64,000 nt of DNA from Streptosporangium pseudovulgare (GCF_014648055.1 NZ_BMQJ01000014.1:186001-250000); one strand, 5' to 3'; positions 17,549-26,162 are shown, numbered from the stretch's first letter. Made by a program: numbers and translations. The notes: generated by a model from the sequence alone, not told the origin.

Positions 17549-18550
17549 TCAGAGCAGGAAGCCCGCGGGGAACGGGTCGCGCGGGTCGAGGAAGTACTGC
17601 GCGGTCCCGGTGACCCACGCCCGCCCGGTGATGGCCGGGACCACCGCGGGCCGGCCCGCCACCTCCGTCTCCGCGACGAGCCGCCCGACGAACCGGGTGC
17701 CGATGAACGACTCGTTGACGAAGTCGGTGTCCAGGCCCAGCTCGCCCCTGGCGTGCAGCTGCGCCATCCGGGCGCTGGTGCCGGTGCCGCACGGCGAGCG
17801 GTCGAACCAGCCGGGATGGATGGCCATCGCGTGCCGCGAGTGGCGGGCGTCGGAGCCGGGAGCGGTGAAGTGCACGTGGTGGCAGCCCCGGATGCCGTCG
17901 TCCAGCGGGTGGACCGGCTCGTCCTCCTCGTTGACCGCCTTCATGATCGCCAGCCCCGCGCCGAGGATGCGGTCCTTGGCGGCGCGGTCGAACGGCAGGC
18001 CGACCGACTCGATCGGCACGATCGCGTAGAAGTTGCCGCCGTAGGCCAGGTCGTAGCGGACCTCGCCCAGGCCGGGCACCTCCACCACCCGGTCCAGGCC
18101 GGCGCTGAAGGAGGGCACGTTGACGATGGTGACCGCGACGGCGGCGCCGTCCTCGACGCGCACCTCGGCGACGACCAGCCCGGCGGGGGTGTCGAGCCGG
18201 ATGATGGTGACCGGCTCGACGACCTCGACCATCCCGGTCTCCACCAGCACGGTCGCCACGCCGATGGTCCCGTGGCCGCACATCGGCAGGCAGCCGGAGA
18301 CCTCGATGTAGAGCACGCCGTAGTCGGCGTCGGGCCGGGTGGGCGGCTGCAGGATGGCCCCGCTCATGGCCGAGTGGCCGCGCGGCTCGTACATCAGCAG
18401 GGTCCTGACGTGGTCCATCTCGGCCAGGAAGTGCTCGCGGCGCTCGGCCATGGTGGCCCCGGGGATGACCCCCACTCCCCCGGTGATCACCCGGGTGGGC
18501 ATGCCCTCGGTGTGGGAGTCCACCGCGTGGAAGACCCGTTTCGTTCTCAT
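17549..18550 (-). CDS. 4-hydroxyproline 2-epimerase / proline racemase (copy 2)
   Basis: A 333-residue member of the proline racemase superfamily with both catalytic cysteines, Cys91 in MCGHGT and Cys254 in DRSPCGTGT. The combination with a DapA-like deaminase and a three-subunit D-amino-acid dehydrogenase in the same operon makes trans-4-hydroxy-L-proline 2-epimerase (to cis-4-hydroxy-D-proline) the best call. The length is normal. It is the last gene of the catabolic operon, 118 bp after the deaminase, and is followed by a strong terminator. Proline racemase is the main alternative. Confidence 0.88.
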   Translation of the reverse strand: MRTKRVFHAVDSHTEGMPTRVITGGVGVIPGATMAERREHFLAEMDHVRTLLMYEPRGHSAMSGAILQPPTRPDADYGVLYIEVSGCLPMCGHGTIGVATVLVETGMVEVVEPVTIIRLDTPAGLVVAEVRVEDGAAVAVTIVNVPSFSAGLDRVVEVPGLGEVRYDLAYGGNFYAIVPIESVGLPFDRAAKDRILGAGLAIMKAVNEEDEPVHPLDDGIRGCHHVHFTAPGSDARHSRHAMAIHPGWFDRSPCGTGTSARMAQLHARGELGLDTDFVNESFIGTRFVGRLVAETEVAGRPAVVPAITGRAWVTGTAQYFLDPRDPFPAGFLL

Positions 18551-18668
18551 CTCCCCCTCCTCGGGGACGTTCGGTTTCCCCTCGGGAGGGTTCGGTCTCC
18601 CCTCCCCGGGGACGTTCGGCCTCCCCTGCCCGGGGAGGTTCGGGACGCTCGGGGACCCGCGGCCCGTG

Positions 18669-19571
18669 CTAACGCAGGCCCTCCGCCAGGACCTTCTCGG
18701 TCGCGGTGCGCACCGCGGCCTCCTGCTCGGGGGTCAGCGGCGTGCGCGGCGGACGGCAGGGGCCGCCCGGCCGGCCGGCCAGGTCCATGGACAGCTTGAT
18801 GGCCTGGACGAACTCGGTCTTGGAGTCCCAGCGCAGCAGCGGGTGCAGCGAACGGTACAGCGGCAGCGCGGTGGCCAGGTCGCCGGCCGCGGCCGCGGCG
18901 TACAGGGCCGCGCACGAGTGGGGCAGCGCGTTGGGGTAGCCGGCCACCCAGCCGACCGCGCCGGCCAGCAGCAACTCCACCAGCACGTCGTCGGAGCCGA
19001 CCAGCAGGTCCAGGCCGGGGGCCAGCTCGGCCAGCTCGTAGGCCCGGCGCACGTCGCCGGTGAACTCCTTGACGCCCACGATCAGCCCCTCCTCGTGGAG
19101 CCGGGCCAGCAGCCGGGGGGTGAGGTCCACCTTGGTGTCGAGGGGGTTGTTGTAGGCCACGATCGGCACGCCCGCCCTCGCGACCTCGCGGTAGTGCTCG
19201 AACACGGCCCGCTCGTCGGCCCGGTAGGCGTTGGGCGGCAGCAGCATGACCGCCCCGCAGCCGGCGTCGCGGGCCTGCTCGGCCCAGCGGCGCGCCTCCA
19301 GGGCGCCGTAGGCGGCGATGCCGGGCATGACGCGGTCGCCGCCGACCGCCTCGACCGCGGTCTCCACGACCCCGGCCCGCTCCTCGGCGGTCAGCGTCTG
19401 GTACTCGCCCAGTGATCCGTTCGGCACCACGCCGTCGCAGCCGCCGGCGACCAGCCAGCGGCAGTGCTCGGCGTAGCGGGCGAGGTCGGGCGCCAGGTCC
19501 TCGCCGCCGAGCGGCAGCGCGGTGGCCACCATCACTCCGCGCCAGGGCTTCTCACGGGTCATCACGGTCAT
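18669..19571 (-). CDS. DapA-like aldolase/deaminase (probable 4-hydroxy-pyrroline-2-carboxylate deaminase)
   Basis: A 300-residue TIM-barrel protein of the dihydrodipicolinate synthase/N-acetylneuraminate lyase family. The Schiff-base Lys168 lies in GVKEFTGD, the catalytic Tyr140 in IVAYNNP, and the GSLGEYQTLT loop binds the carboxylate. In hydroxyproline clusters the family member removes ammonia and water from Delta1-pyrroline-4-hydroxy-2-carboxylate to give 2-oxoglutarate semialdehyde; that is the role I infer. A true DapA would normally be near lysine genes. The ATG overlaps the dehydrogenase stop (ATGA); ATG 19562 is an alternative. Confidence 0.86.
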   Translation of the reverse strand: MTVMTREKPWRGVMVATALPLGGEDLAPDLARYAEHCRWLVAGGCDGVVPNGSLGEYQTLTAEERAGVVETAVEAVGGDRVMPGIAAYGALEARRWAEQARDAGCGAVMLLPPNAYRADERAVFEHYREVARAGVPIVAYNNPLDTKVDLTPRLLARLHEEGLIVGVKEFTGDVRRAYELAELAPGLDLLVGSDDVLVELLLAGAVGWVAGYPNALPHSCAALYAAAAAGDLATALPLYRSLHPLLRWDSKTEFVQAIKLSMDLAGRPGGPCRPPRTPLTPEQEAAVRTATEKVLAEGLR

Positions 19572-21052
19572 CCTTCCGAAGGGGGGTGTTCCAGGCCGGC
19601 GAGGTCGCCGAGCCGGACGGGCTGGGCGATCGGGCGCCGCGGCGCGGCGGGGTCCTCGCCCGCCAGGCACGCCACGGCGTAGCCGCACATGCGGCCCTGG
19701 CACCAGCCCATGCCGGGCCGGGCCAGGAGCTTGACGGAGCGCGCGTCGGTGGCGCCCAGGCGGCGTGCCTCGCGCACGGCCGACAGCGGCACCTCCTCGC
19801 AGCGGCAGACCAGGGTGTCGTCGCGCAGCCAGTCGCGCCAGCCGGGCCGTACCGGGTAGGCCTCGTGCAGCGCCCGCGCGAAGGCCGTGAGCCGGTCCAC
19901 GCGCCGTGCCAGGGCGGGCAGCGGCGGGACGCGGCGGCCCCGGTCGGCGGCGACGGCACGGCCGGCCAGGCGGCCCTCGGCCTCGGCCAGCTCCGCGCCG
20001 CCGACGCCGGTGGTCTCCCCCGCCGCGTAGACGCCGGGCACGCTGGTGCGCCGGCCCGCGTCCACCGCGACGACGGGGGTGCCGTCGGCGTCGCGGCGGG
20101 TCGCGCAGCCGAGCTGGACGGGCAGTTCCAGCTGGGGGACGAACCCGTAGCCGCAGGCGAGGGTGTCGCACGCGACCGTCCTCGTCGCGACCGGCCGCCA
20201 GTCCGCGTCGAGCCGGGCCACGGTGACGTGGGTCAGCGCGTCCTCGCCGTGCGCGGCGACGACCGCGTGGCGGCCTCGGTAGGGCACCCGGTGGCGGGCC
20301 AGGACGGCGGCGTAGCCGGCGGCCTCGGCGGCCTTGCCCGCGGCGAGCAGCGGGTGCCGGGCCAGGCCGAACCGGCCGCCCGCCTCGTAGACACCGCGCA
20401 CGTCGGCGCCGGCCCTGGCCAGCCCGGCGGCGACCGGCAGCAGGAAGGGGCCCGTCCCGGAGACCACGACCCTGCGGCCCGCCACGACCAGGGAGCCCTT
20501 GAGCAGCGCCTGGGCCCCGCCCGCGGTGAGCACGCCGGGCAGGTCCCAGCCGGGGAACGGCAGCGGCCGGTCGTGCGCGCCGGTGGCGATCAGCAGGGCG
20601 CGGGCGCGGACGGCGCGGGGCCGCTCCTCGCGGTCGCCGGCCAGGCACCGCACGGTCACCGTGGCGTCCGTCGTGGCGCCCACCGTGCCGTCCACGGTGT
20701 CCCCGGCGTCGGCGGTGTCGCCGGCGCCCGCCGCCGCGCCCATCGCGGCGCCCGCCGTACCTCCCGCCGCGTCCCCGCCGGTCCGCTCGACCGCCCAGAC
20801 GCGGTGGCCGAGCAGGATCTCGGCGCGCGACCGCAGCGCCTCCCACTGCCGCATGAACCGCTCCAGGCCGTGGTGCAGCGCCCCGGGGCGCAGGGCGTGG
20901 AAGGAGCCGGGCAGGTGGCGGTGGTACTGCCCGCCGGGCCGGGGCGCGGCGTCGATCACCACGACGTCCAGCCCGGCGAGGGACGCCTCCAGCGCGCCGG
21001 CGACCCCGGCGGGTCCCGCGCCGATGACGGCAAGGTCGTACACGCGCGTCAC
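19568..21052 (-). CDS. FAD/[2Fe-2S] subunit of a D-hydroxyproline-type dehydrogenase (HcnB-like)
   Basis: A 494-residue FAD oxidoreductase. The N-terminal GAGPAGVAGAL binds FAD. A second Rossmann motif lies near residue 165, and the C-terminal 80 residues are a BFD-like [2Fe-2S] domain with CRC and CQGRMC. This is the architecture of HcnB, nopaline/octopine oxidase subunit A and the large subunits of multimeric D-amino acid dehydrogenases. With the next two genes it should oxidise cis-4-hydroxy-D-proline. An Ala/Gly/Thr-rich insert (about residues 90-120) is unusual. The GTG start overlaps the ferredoxin stop (GTGA). Confidence 0.87.
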   Translation of the reverse strand: MTRVYDLAVIGAGPAGVAGALEASLAGLDVVVIDAAPRPGGQYHRHLPGSFHALRPGALHHGLERFMRQWEALRSRAEILLGHRVWAVERTGGDAAGGTAGAAMGAAAGAGDTADAGDTVDGTVGATTDATVTVRCLAGDREERPRAVRARALLIATGAHDRPLPFPGWDLPGVLTAGGAQALLKGSLVVAGRRVVVSGTGPFLLPVAAGLARAGADVRGVYEAGGRFGLARHPLLAAGKAAEAAGYAAVLARHRVPYRGRHAVVAAHGEDALTHVTVARLDADWRPVATRTVACDTLACGYGFVPQLELPVQLGCATRRDADGTPVVAVDAGRRTSVPGVYAAGETTGVGGAELAEAEGRLAGRAVAADRGRRVPPLPALARRVDRLTAFARALHEAYPVRPGWRDWLRDDTLVCRCEEVPLSAVREARRLGATDARSVKLLARPGMGWCQGRMCGYAVACLAGEDPAAPRRPIAQPVRLGDLAGLEHPPSEG

Positions 21053-21477
21053 CGGCCGTTCACCCCCTCGTCGTCGCCACCGGATTCCCCGCCGGGCTCC
21101 TTGCCGGCGGCCCCTGGACGGCCCGCCCCGGCGACGCTCTTCCCCGCGGTGTCCTTCCCGGCTCCCGCCCTCGCGGCGGCCGTTCCGGAGTCCGCCGCGG
21201 ACGTGCGGACCCGGTCGCCCGGGCGGGCCTCGGTCACGCAGGCCCGCAGGGCGGGGACGTCGTTGACGGTGACCAGGCAGTCGAAGCAGACCCCGATCCC
21301 GCAGAACAGCCCCCGGGGACGGCCCCCGAACCGGGTGGAGCGCCAGGAGCGGACGCCCGCGGCGTGCAGCGCGGCGCCGACGCTCTGGCCGGGGACGACG
21401 GGGACGGGCCTGCCGTCCACGCTGATCTCGAACGCGGGGTCGGGACGCGCCCCCACGAGCTCGTACGGTGGCCGCAT
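21049..21477 (-). CDS. [2Fe-2S] ferredoxin-like subunit (HcnA-like)
   Basis: A 142-residue protein. Residues 1-95 are a plant-type ferredoxin fold with Cys59, Cys64, Cys67 and Cys80 (CGIGVCFDC ... RAC), as in HcnA and sarcosine-oxidase-like alpha N-terminal domains. Residues about 95-142 are an Ala/Gly/Lys-rich disordered tail without family match. It should relay electrons between the two flavin subunits. Start and stop are tightly packed with both neighbours (one-base TGATG overlap upstream). Confidence 0.87.
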   Translation of the reverse strand: MRPPYELVGARPDPAFEISVDGRPVPVVPGQSVGAALHAAGVRSWRSTRFGGRPRGLFCGIGVCFDCLVTVNDVPALRACVTEARPGDRVRTSAADSGTAAARAGAGKDTAGKSVAGAGRPGAAGKEPGGESGGDDEGVNGR

Positions 21478-22646
21478 CAGCCCTCCTTGGCGGGTGTGCC
21501 GGTGCCGGAACGGTCCGGGTCGAAGCGGTCCGGGCGGAAGGGGCTCAGGTCCAGGCCGGGCCTGCCGCCGGTCAGGGCCTGGGCGATCAGGTGCCCGGTG
21601 GCCGGGGCCAGGCCGATGCCGGCGCCCTCGTGGCCGCAGGCGTGGTACAGGCCCGGAGCCCTGGGGTCCTCGCCGATCACCGGGAGGTGGTCGGGGCAGT
21701 AGGGGCGGAACCCGCAGTAGGCGCGGATCACCCGGCGCGCGGCCAGCGCGGGGAACAGCTCGACGGCCTGGCGGGCGAGCCGTTCCAGGACCGGGATCGA
21801 GACCGTGCGGTCGAAGCCGACCCGCTCGCGGCTGGCGCCGATGAGGACCGGCCCCGAGGGGGTGCCCTCGACCACGGCCGAGGTCTCCAGGCCCGCCGAG
21901 TCGCTGGCGACGTTGGTGACGTAGGCGGCGGTGTAGACCTTGTGCAGCACGAGCGGCTCGTCCAGCGGCTCGGTGACCAGGATGAACCCGCGCCGCGGCA
22001 GGATCGGCAGGTGCACCCCGGCCAGCGCGGCGACCTCGCCGCCCCAGGTGCCGGCGGCGTTGACGACGGCCCCGGCGGGGATGTCGCCGCGGTCGGTCCG
22101 CACGCCGGTGACGCGCTCGCCGTCGCGGAGGAACCCGGTGACCGTGACGCCGGTGCGCAGGCTCGGCGTGCCGCGCCCGGCGCCCCGGGCGCCCTTCCGG
22201 AGCAGCGTGGCCGCGGCCAGCATGGGCTGGACCTGGGCGTCCTGGGGGTAGAACACGCCCCCGGCGAAGCCCGGGGCCAGGTGGGGCTCGTAGTCGGTGA
22301 GCCGCCCGGCCTCGACCACGGTGTGCTCGACGCCCTGCCCCGCCGCCAGCGCGGTGAGGGCGGCCAGCACCTCGTCGTCCTCGGCGACGACCAGGCCGCC
22401 CTTGGGCTCGTACTCGAACCCGCCGAGCCCGGCCAGTTCGCGCCACAGCCCGGCGGACAGCACGGCCAGGTCGAGCTCGGGGCCGGGCTCCTTGTCGGAG
22501 ACCAGCACGTTGCCCTCCCCGGCGCCGGTCGTGCCACCGGCCACCGGCCCGCGGTCGAGCACGACCACGTCGAGTCCGGCCCGCGCCGCGTAGTGGGCGC
22601 AGGCGGCGCCCACGACCCCGGCGCCGATCACGACGACATCCGGCAC
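21477..22646 (-). CDS. FAD amine/D-amino-acid dehydrogenase catalytic subunit (HcnC-like)
   Basis: A 389-residue DAO-family flavoprotein. GAGVVGAACAHYAARAG is the N-terminal FAD site and the C-terminal CGHEGAGIGLAPATG closes the flavin domain, as in glycine/D-amino acid oxidases. This is the substrate-oxidising subunit; together with the ferredoxin and the HcnB-like subunit it forms a membrane-linked dehydrogenase rather than an H2O2-producing oxidase. First gene of the catabolic operon. The GTG start has GAGG seven bases upstream, and a palindrome lies 36 bp upstream of the start. Confidence 0.88.
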   Translation of the reverse strand: MPDVVVIGAGVVGAACAHYAARAGLDVVVLDRGPVAGGTTGAGEGNVLVSDKEPGPELDLAVLSAGLWRELAGLGGFEYEPKGGLVVAEDDEVLAALTALAAGQGVEHTVVEAGRLTDYEPHLAPGFAGGVFYPQDAQVQPMLAAATLLRKGARGAGRGTPSLRTGVTVTGFLRDGERVTGVRTDRGDIPAGAVVNAAGTWGGEVAALAGVHLPILPRRGFILVTEPLDEPLVLHKVYTAAYVTNVASDSAGLETSAVVEGTPSGPVLIGASRERVGFDRTVSIPVLERLARQAVELFPALAARRVIRAYCGFRPYCPDHLPVIGEDPRAPGLYHACGHEGAGIGLAPATGHLIAQALTGGRPGLDLSPFRPDRFDPDRSGTGTPAKEG

Positions 22647-22681
22647 GGCCCACCTCGTTTCCTCGCCCGGCTCGCCGGTAC

Positions 22682-22692
22682 TATGTCACATA
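22682..22692. promoter_or_regulatory. Candidate operator of the dehydrogenase operon
   Basis: TATGTCACATA is a perfect odd-centred palindrome, flanked by GGTA and TACC. A closely related sequence lies in the livK promoter (17411-17421). Both would suit a GntR dimer. Confidence 0.5.
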
Positions 22693-22865
22693 CCTCAAGG
22701 GCGATCAATGCCTTCACGTCCCGATTCCACCCGGGACCCGGCCCTGGCATCCACCCCTGCCGTCCCGGCATCGCGCGGCCCCCAGTCCGGCTCCCCCGGC
22801 TTCCGCCCCGCCGCCCCGGCCTCCGGCGGCCCGGGGGCGAAGGCGGGACCATCCACCGCGCCGCC

Positions 22866-22871
22866 TAGCAT
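22866..22871 (+). promoter_or_regulatory. -10 box of ctaA
   Basis: TAGCAT ends seven bases before the GTG start of ctaA. No ribosome site is present, so the transcript is predicted to be leaderless. Confidence 0.6.
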
Positions 22872-22878
22872 GTGAGCC

Positions 22879-23868
22879 GTGAACCACCTTTTCGACCAGG
22901 CTCGTCACCGTGCCGTGGACCTGTGGCTGTCCGTGTGGTCGCCCACCGCCGCCACCATGCGCCGCTGGGCGCTGGCCGCGGTGGTGGCCAACGCCGGCAT
23001 CACCGTGACCGGCGCGGCCGTCCGGGTCACCAAGTCGGGCCTCGGCTGCCCGACCTGGCCCCGGTGCACCCCCGAGAGCCTCCTGCCGACCGCCCACGAG
23101 GGCATCTCGGCGGCCAACATGGCCGTCGAGTTCGGCAACCGGCTGCTGGCCTTCCTGGTCCTGGCCGCCGGCCTGGGCTGCCTGATCGCCGCGGCGCGGC
23201 TCGCGCCCCGCCGCCGGGCCCTCATCGGCCTGGCGCTGGTGCAGCCGGCCGGCGTGGTCGCGCAGTCCGTCTGGGGCGGCCTCGTCGTGCGCAGCGCGCT
23301 CAACCCGGTCACGGTGAGCGTGCACTTCCTGCTCTCCATCGCCCTGCTCGCCGCCTGCGTCGCCCTCTACGTCCGCGCCGGGGAGGGCGACGGCGCCCCC
23401 GAGTCGCTGGTCCACCGTGACATCCGGATCCTCGGCCGCGCACTGGTCGCCGCCGTGGCGGTGCTGCTGGTGGTGGGCGTCGTGGTGACCGGCACCGGCC
23501 CCCACTCCGGCGACGAGATCGCCACCCGGTTCCCGTTCGACATCCAGGCGGTGGTCCGGCTGCACGCCGACGTCGTCTACGTCGTCCTCGGCCTCACCCT
23601 CGCCCTGCTGCTCACCCTGCGGGTGAGCGGCGCCCCGGCCCACGCGCGGCGCGCGGCGCTGGTGCTGCTGGGCGTGGAGCTGGCCCAGGGGGTCGTGGGA
23701 TACGTCCAGTACTTCCTGGCCGTGCCCGCCGTGCTGGTCGGCGTGCACGTGTTCGGCGCGACGCTGGTGTGGATCTTCACGCTGCGCGCGATGTACGCGC
23801 TGCGGACCCGGCCCGCGCTCGCCGTCCCCTCCGCCGAGCGGGAGAGGCTCGACCCCGTCCCCGCGTGA
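22879..23868 (+). CDS. ctaA: Heme A synthase (COX15/CtaA)
   Basis: A 329-residue membrane protein with eight predicted helices. The first extracytoplasmic loop has the paired cysteines CPTWPRC and the Glu-containing EFGNRLLAF region with its conserved His partners later (VSVHFLLS, VRLHADVVY, VGVHVFGA). It hydroxylates the C8 methyl of heme O to make heme A for cytochrome aa3 oxidase. ctaB, encoding the preceding enzyme, lies 2.3 kb away. The GTG at 22879 is chosen because a TAGCAT box sits seven bases upstream. The C-terminal tail after helix 8 is short and charged. Confidence 0.93.
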   Translation: MNHLFDQARHRAVDLWLSVWSPTAATMRRWALAAVVANAGITVTGAAVRVTKSGLGCPTWPRCTPESLLPTAHEGISAANMAVEFGNRLLAFLVLAAGLGCLIAAARLAPRRRALIGLALVQPAGVVAQSVWGGLVVRSALNPVTVSVHFLLSIALLAACVALYVRAGEGDGAPESLVHRDIRILGRALVAAVAVLLVVGVVVTGTGPHSGDEIATRFPFDIQAVVRLHADVVYVVLGLTLALLLTLRVSGAPAHARRAALVLLGVELAQGVVGYVQYFLAVPAVLVGVHVFGATLVWIFTLRAMYALRTRPALAVPSAERERLDPVPA

Positions 23869-23882
23869 CCGGGGGTCGCGAT

Positions 23883-23985
23883 GGGGACCACGGCCGGGAA
23901 CCAGAGCGGTCCGGTCACGTCCCCGCGTGAGCGGAGACATGACGGAGACCACGCCCGGGACCGGGACGGTCCGGCCACGTCCCGG
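23883..23985. repeat. Imperfect direct repeat between ctaA and the DUF218 gene
   Basis: Two copies of a roughly 40-bp sequence (GGNGACCACGNCCGGGA... to ...GGTCCGGNCACGTCCC) with a 61-bp period. No gene is visible in this 159-bp gap apart from the promoter of the next gene. Confidence 0.5.
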
Positions 23986-24015
23986 AATGATCAGGACAAT
24001 CGGCGCACGCGCCGG

Positions 24016-24021
24016 GACAAT
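24016..24021 (+). promoter_or_regulatory. -10 box of the DUF218 gene
   Basis: GACAAT ends six bases before the ATG at 24028. No ribosome site is seen; a leaderless transcript is predicted. Confidence 0.5.
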
Positions 24022-24027
24022 GGGCGT

Positions 24028-24717
24028 ATGCATCCGTCCCGCAGACTCCTCCGGCGTTCCTACCTGGCGGCCGTCCTGCTGAGCGTGCTGGCGCTCGCCC
24101 CGATGACCTGGGCGTGGCTGGCCAGCTCCGGGCACCGGGCGGTCGCCGACGCCTCCCCCGGCTGGCTGTCCGCGGTCCCGCGGGCGCCGGTGGCGCTGGT
24201 GCTGGGCGCCAGGGTCAACGGCCGGACCCCCACCCCCATGCTCGCCCGCCGCCTGGACGTCTCCGCCGAGCTGTACCGCGCGGGCAGGGTCCGGGCGATC
24301 CTGCTGTCGGGCGACAACGGCCGCCCCGGCTACGACGAGCCGACCGTGATGCGCGACTACCTCCTCGCCCGCGGCGTCCCCGGCCGCGCGCTCGTCCTCG
24401 ACTACGCCGGCTTCGACACCTGGGACTCGTGCGTGCGGGCCCGCGAGGTGTTCGGGGCCACCCGGGTGACCGTGGTGAGCCAGGTCTTCCACCTGCCCAG
24501 GGCCGTCGCGCTGTGCCGGGCGGCGGGGCTTTCGGCCTTCGGCGTCGGCGACGACTCCTCGCGGCGGTGGGCCTCCACCACCTACGCCTACGCCGTCCGC
24601 GAGTTCGGCGCCTCGGCCAAGGCCCTGCTGGACGCGGCGCTGCGCTCCTCCCCCGCCTTCCCCGGGCCGCGCGAGACGACCCTGGACGCCGCGCTCCGGG
24701 CCGCCGGCGCGCCCTGA
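24028..24717 (+). CDS. DUF218 (YdcF/SanA-like) membrane-anchored protein
   Basis: A 229-residue protein with one N-terminal membrane helix (about residues 12-32) and a DUF218 domain (about 55-200). The family motifs LVLGARV, LLSGDNG and the Asp/Arg-containing DTWDSCVRAREVFG and VVSQVFHLPRA are present. SanA and related proteins affect envelope permeability and vancomycin sensitivity in E. coli; the reaction is not established. The start at 24028 is set by the GACAAT box. Single gene downstream of ctaA. Confidence 0.87.
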   Translation: MHPSRRLLRRSYLAAVLLSVLALAPMTWAWLASSGHRAVADASPGWLSAVPRAPVALVLGARVNGRTPTPMLARRLDVSAELYRAGRVRAILLSGDNGRPGYDEPTVMRDYLLARGVPGRALVLDYAGFDTWDSCVRAREVFGATRVTVVSQVFHLPRAVALCRAAGLSAFGVGDDSSRRWASTTYAYAVREFGASAKALLDAALRSSPAFPGPRETTLDAALRAAGAP

Positions 24718-24835
24718 GCGGGCCTGACCGGCGCGCCGAGGGACGACGGCGGGGTTCCGCCCAGGTCTCCCGTACGGGCCGTCCGGCGGCCGGTACACGG
24801 GCGACCGGCCGCCCGGCGGGCCCCGTACGGACGGC

Positions 24836-25984
24836 TCAGCGGCCGGGCGGGGATGTCCGCGCGGGCGCCGGGAAGGAGGCGCGGGCGCCGGCGATGCACC
24901 GCAGCAGCGCCTGCTGCTCCTCGTCGAACGTCCGCTCGTCGATCACGCCGCGCCGGGCCCGCTCGTGCAGCAGCCCCAGCTCGGTCGCGGCGAGCTGGAA
25001 GTCGCTCATCGCCCGCAGTCCGGCCCGGCCGCCGTGGTTCCTGGCCCAGTCGCGCGCCTCGCGGCGGGCCGGCAGCGACGACAGCATGAAGACGTCGTAC
25101 GGGCCCACCAGGCCGGTCGGCTGGTAGGCGGGCAGGTAGGTCTGGATCAGGGCGACGATGCGCTTGCGGTCGCGGAAGACGATCACGATGAGCACCACCA
25201 GCACGACCATCAGCAGCAGGTAGGCCACGGCCAGGCCGGCGATGCCGGCGTAGGTGGTGAAACCGTTCCAGATGCCGTGCAGCAGCATCGCCCCGGCCCA
25301 GCCCGCCAGGACCACCCAGGTCTTGCCCGGACCGCGGCGCAGCGCGGCGTAGGCCACCGCGACGCCGATCATCGAGGTGAACAGCGGGTGGGCGAACGGC
25401 GACAGCACGCCCCGCAGCACGACCGTCACCGCCAGGCCGTGCGCGCCGGCCTCCGACAGGGCGGCGATGTAGTAGCTGACGTTCTCGCTCATCGCGAAGC
25501 CCAGGCCGACCATGCTCGCGTAGATGACGCCGTCGGTGGGCCCGTCCAGCTCGGCCCGGCGGAACCGCAGCAGGCCCAGCAGCACCAGGCCCTTCATCGT
25601 CTCCTCGACCACCGGTGCGCCGAAGGTGGCCGCGACGGCGCGGGCCGCGCCCGGGCCCAGCTGGGCGGCGTTCTCGATGTAGAGCAGGTTGAAGGAGTTG
25701 ATCAGGCCGGCGACCAGCACCGCCACGCCCGCGCCCCAGGCGAAGGCGAAGACGAGGTTGCTGCGCGGCTCGGGCTCCATGCGGTCGAGCGCCAGCACGG
25801 CCGCCAGCAGCACCGGCACGGGCGCCAGGGCCAGGGCCAGGGCGATGAAGAAGTACACCGGGTCGCCGTTGAGCACGTCGAAGGAGAACGACGCCAGCGC
25901 GCACAGCCCGGTCACGACGAGCCCGGAGATCAGCGCGACGGACGGGCGGTCCCTCAGCACCCACCGGGGGTCACGGCTCGCCAT
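24836..25984 (-). CDS. PrsW-family intramembrane metalloprotease
   Basis: A 382-residue membrane protein with about nine helices. It carries the PrsW motifs: APVVEETMKGLVLL (the EExxK motif), MVGLGFAMSENVSYY, and the two His motifs FAHPLFTSMIG and LLHGIWNGF. PrsW proteases cut anti-sigma factors or other membrane substrates; the target here is unknown. The last 90 residues are cytoplasmic and predicted helical. The ATG lies six bases after a TACGGT box. It lies between the heme A and heme O synthase genes. Confidence 0.88.
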   Translation of the reverse strand: MASRDPRWVLRDRPSVALISGLVVTGLCALASFSFDVLNGDPVYFFIALALALAPVPVLLAAVLALDRMEPEPRSNLVFAFAWGAGVAVLVAGLINSFNLLYIENAAQLGPGAARAVAATFGAPVVEETMKGLVLLGLLRFRRAELDGPTDGVIYASMVGLGFAMSENVSYYIAALSEAGAHGLAVTVVLRGVLSPFAHPLFTSMIGVAVAYAALRRGPGKTWVVLAGWAGAMLLHGIWNGFTTYAGIAGLAVAYLLLMVVLVVLIVIVFRDRKRIVALIQTYLPAYQPTGLVGPYDVFMLSSLPARREARDWARNHGGRAGLRAMSDFQLAATELGLLHERARRGVIDERTFDEEQQALLRCIAGARASFPAPARTSPPGR

Positions 25985-25990
25985 GTGGCA

Positions 25991-25996
25991 ACCGTA
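25991..25996 (-). promoter_or_regulatory. -10 box of the PrsW gene
   Basis: On the minus strand TACGGT ends six bases before the ATG at 25984; a leaderless transcript is predicted. Confidence 0.55.
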
Positions 25997-26071
25997 ACGG
26001 AACAACCACGACGTGTCCCAATCCCGCCCCCTCCGGGGGCCTCCCTGGCCGCGAGCGGTCATCTCCCCGGC

Positions 26072-26162
26072 TCCGTACGGTCACCCGGAGGCGGCCCCCG
26101 CCTCGGGCGCCGTACGGTTCCGCCCCCGTACGGTTCCGGCCCCGTACGGTTCCGCCCCGTTC
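26072..26162. repeat. CGTACGGT-containing tandem repeats
   Basis: Four copies of CCGTACGGT occur in 80 bp; the last three are spaced 17 bp apart as CCCGTACGGTTCCG units. They lie between the PrsW promoter and the end of ctaB. No gene is visible here. Confidence 0.6.

Noticed and set aside
18669..19571. The DapA-like gene as lysine biosynthesis DapA.
   Set aside because: It overlaps the dehydrogenase gene and lies within the catabolic operon; no lysine genes are present.
9849..22646. The hydroxyproline island as a horizontally acquired block.
   Set aside because: GC content and codon use look like the neighbours, there are no integrase, tRNA or flanking repeats, so I have no sign of recent transfer.
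19568..22646. The three-subunit enzyme as hydrogen cyanide synthase (HcnABC).
   Set aside because: The subunit pattern is shared with D-amino acid and opine dehydrogenases, and the neighbouring epimerase and deaminase genes argue for D-hydroxyproline oxidation.
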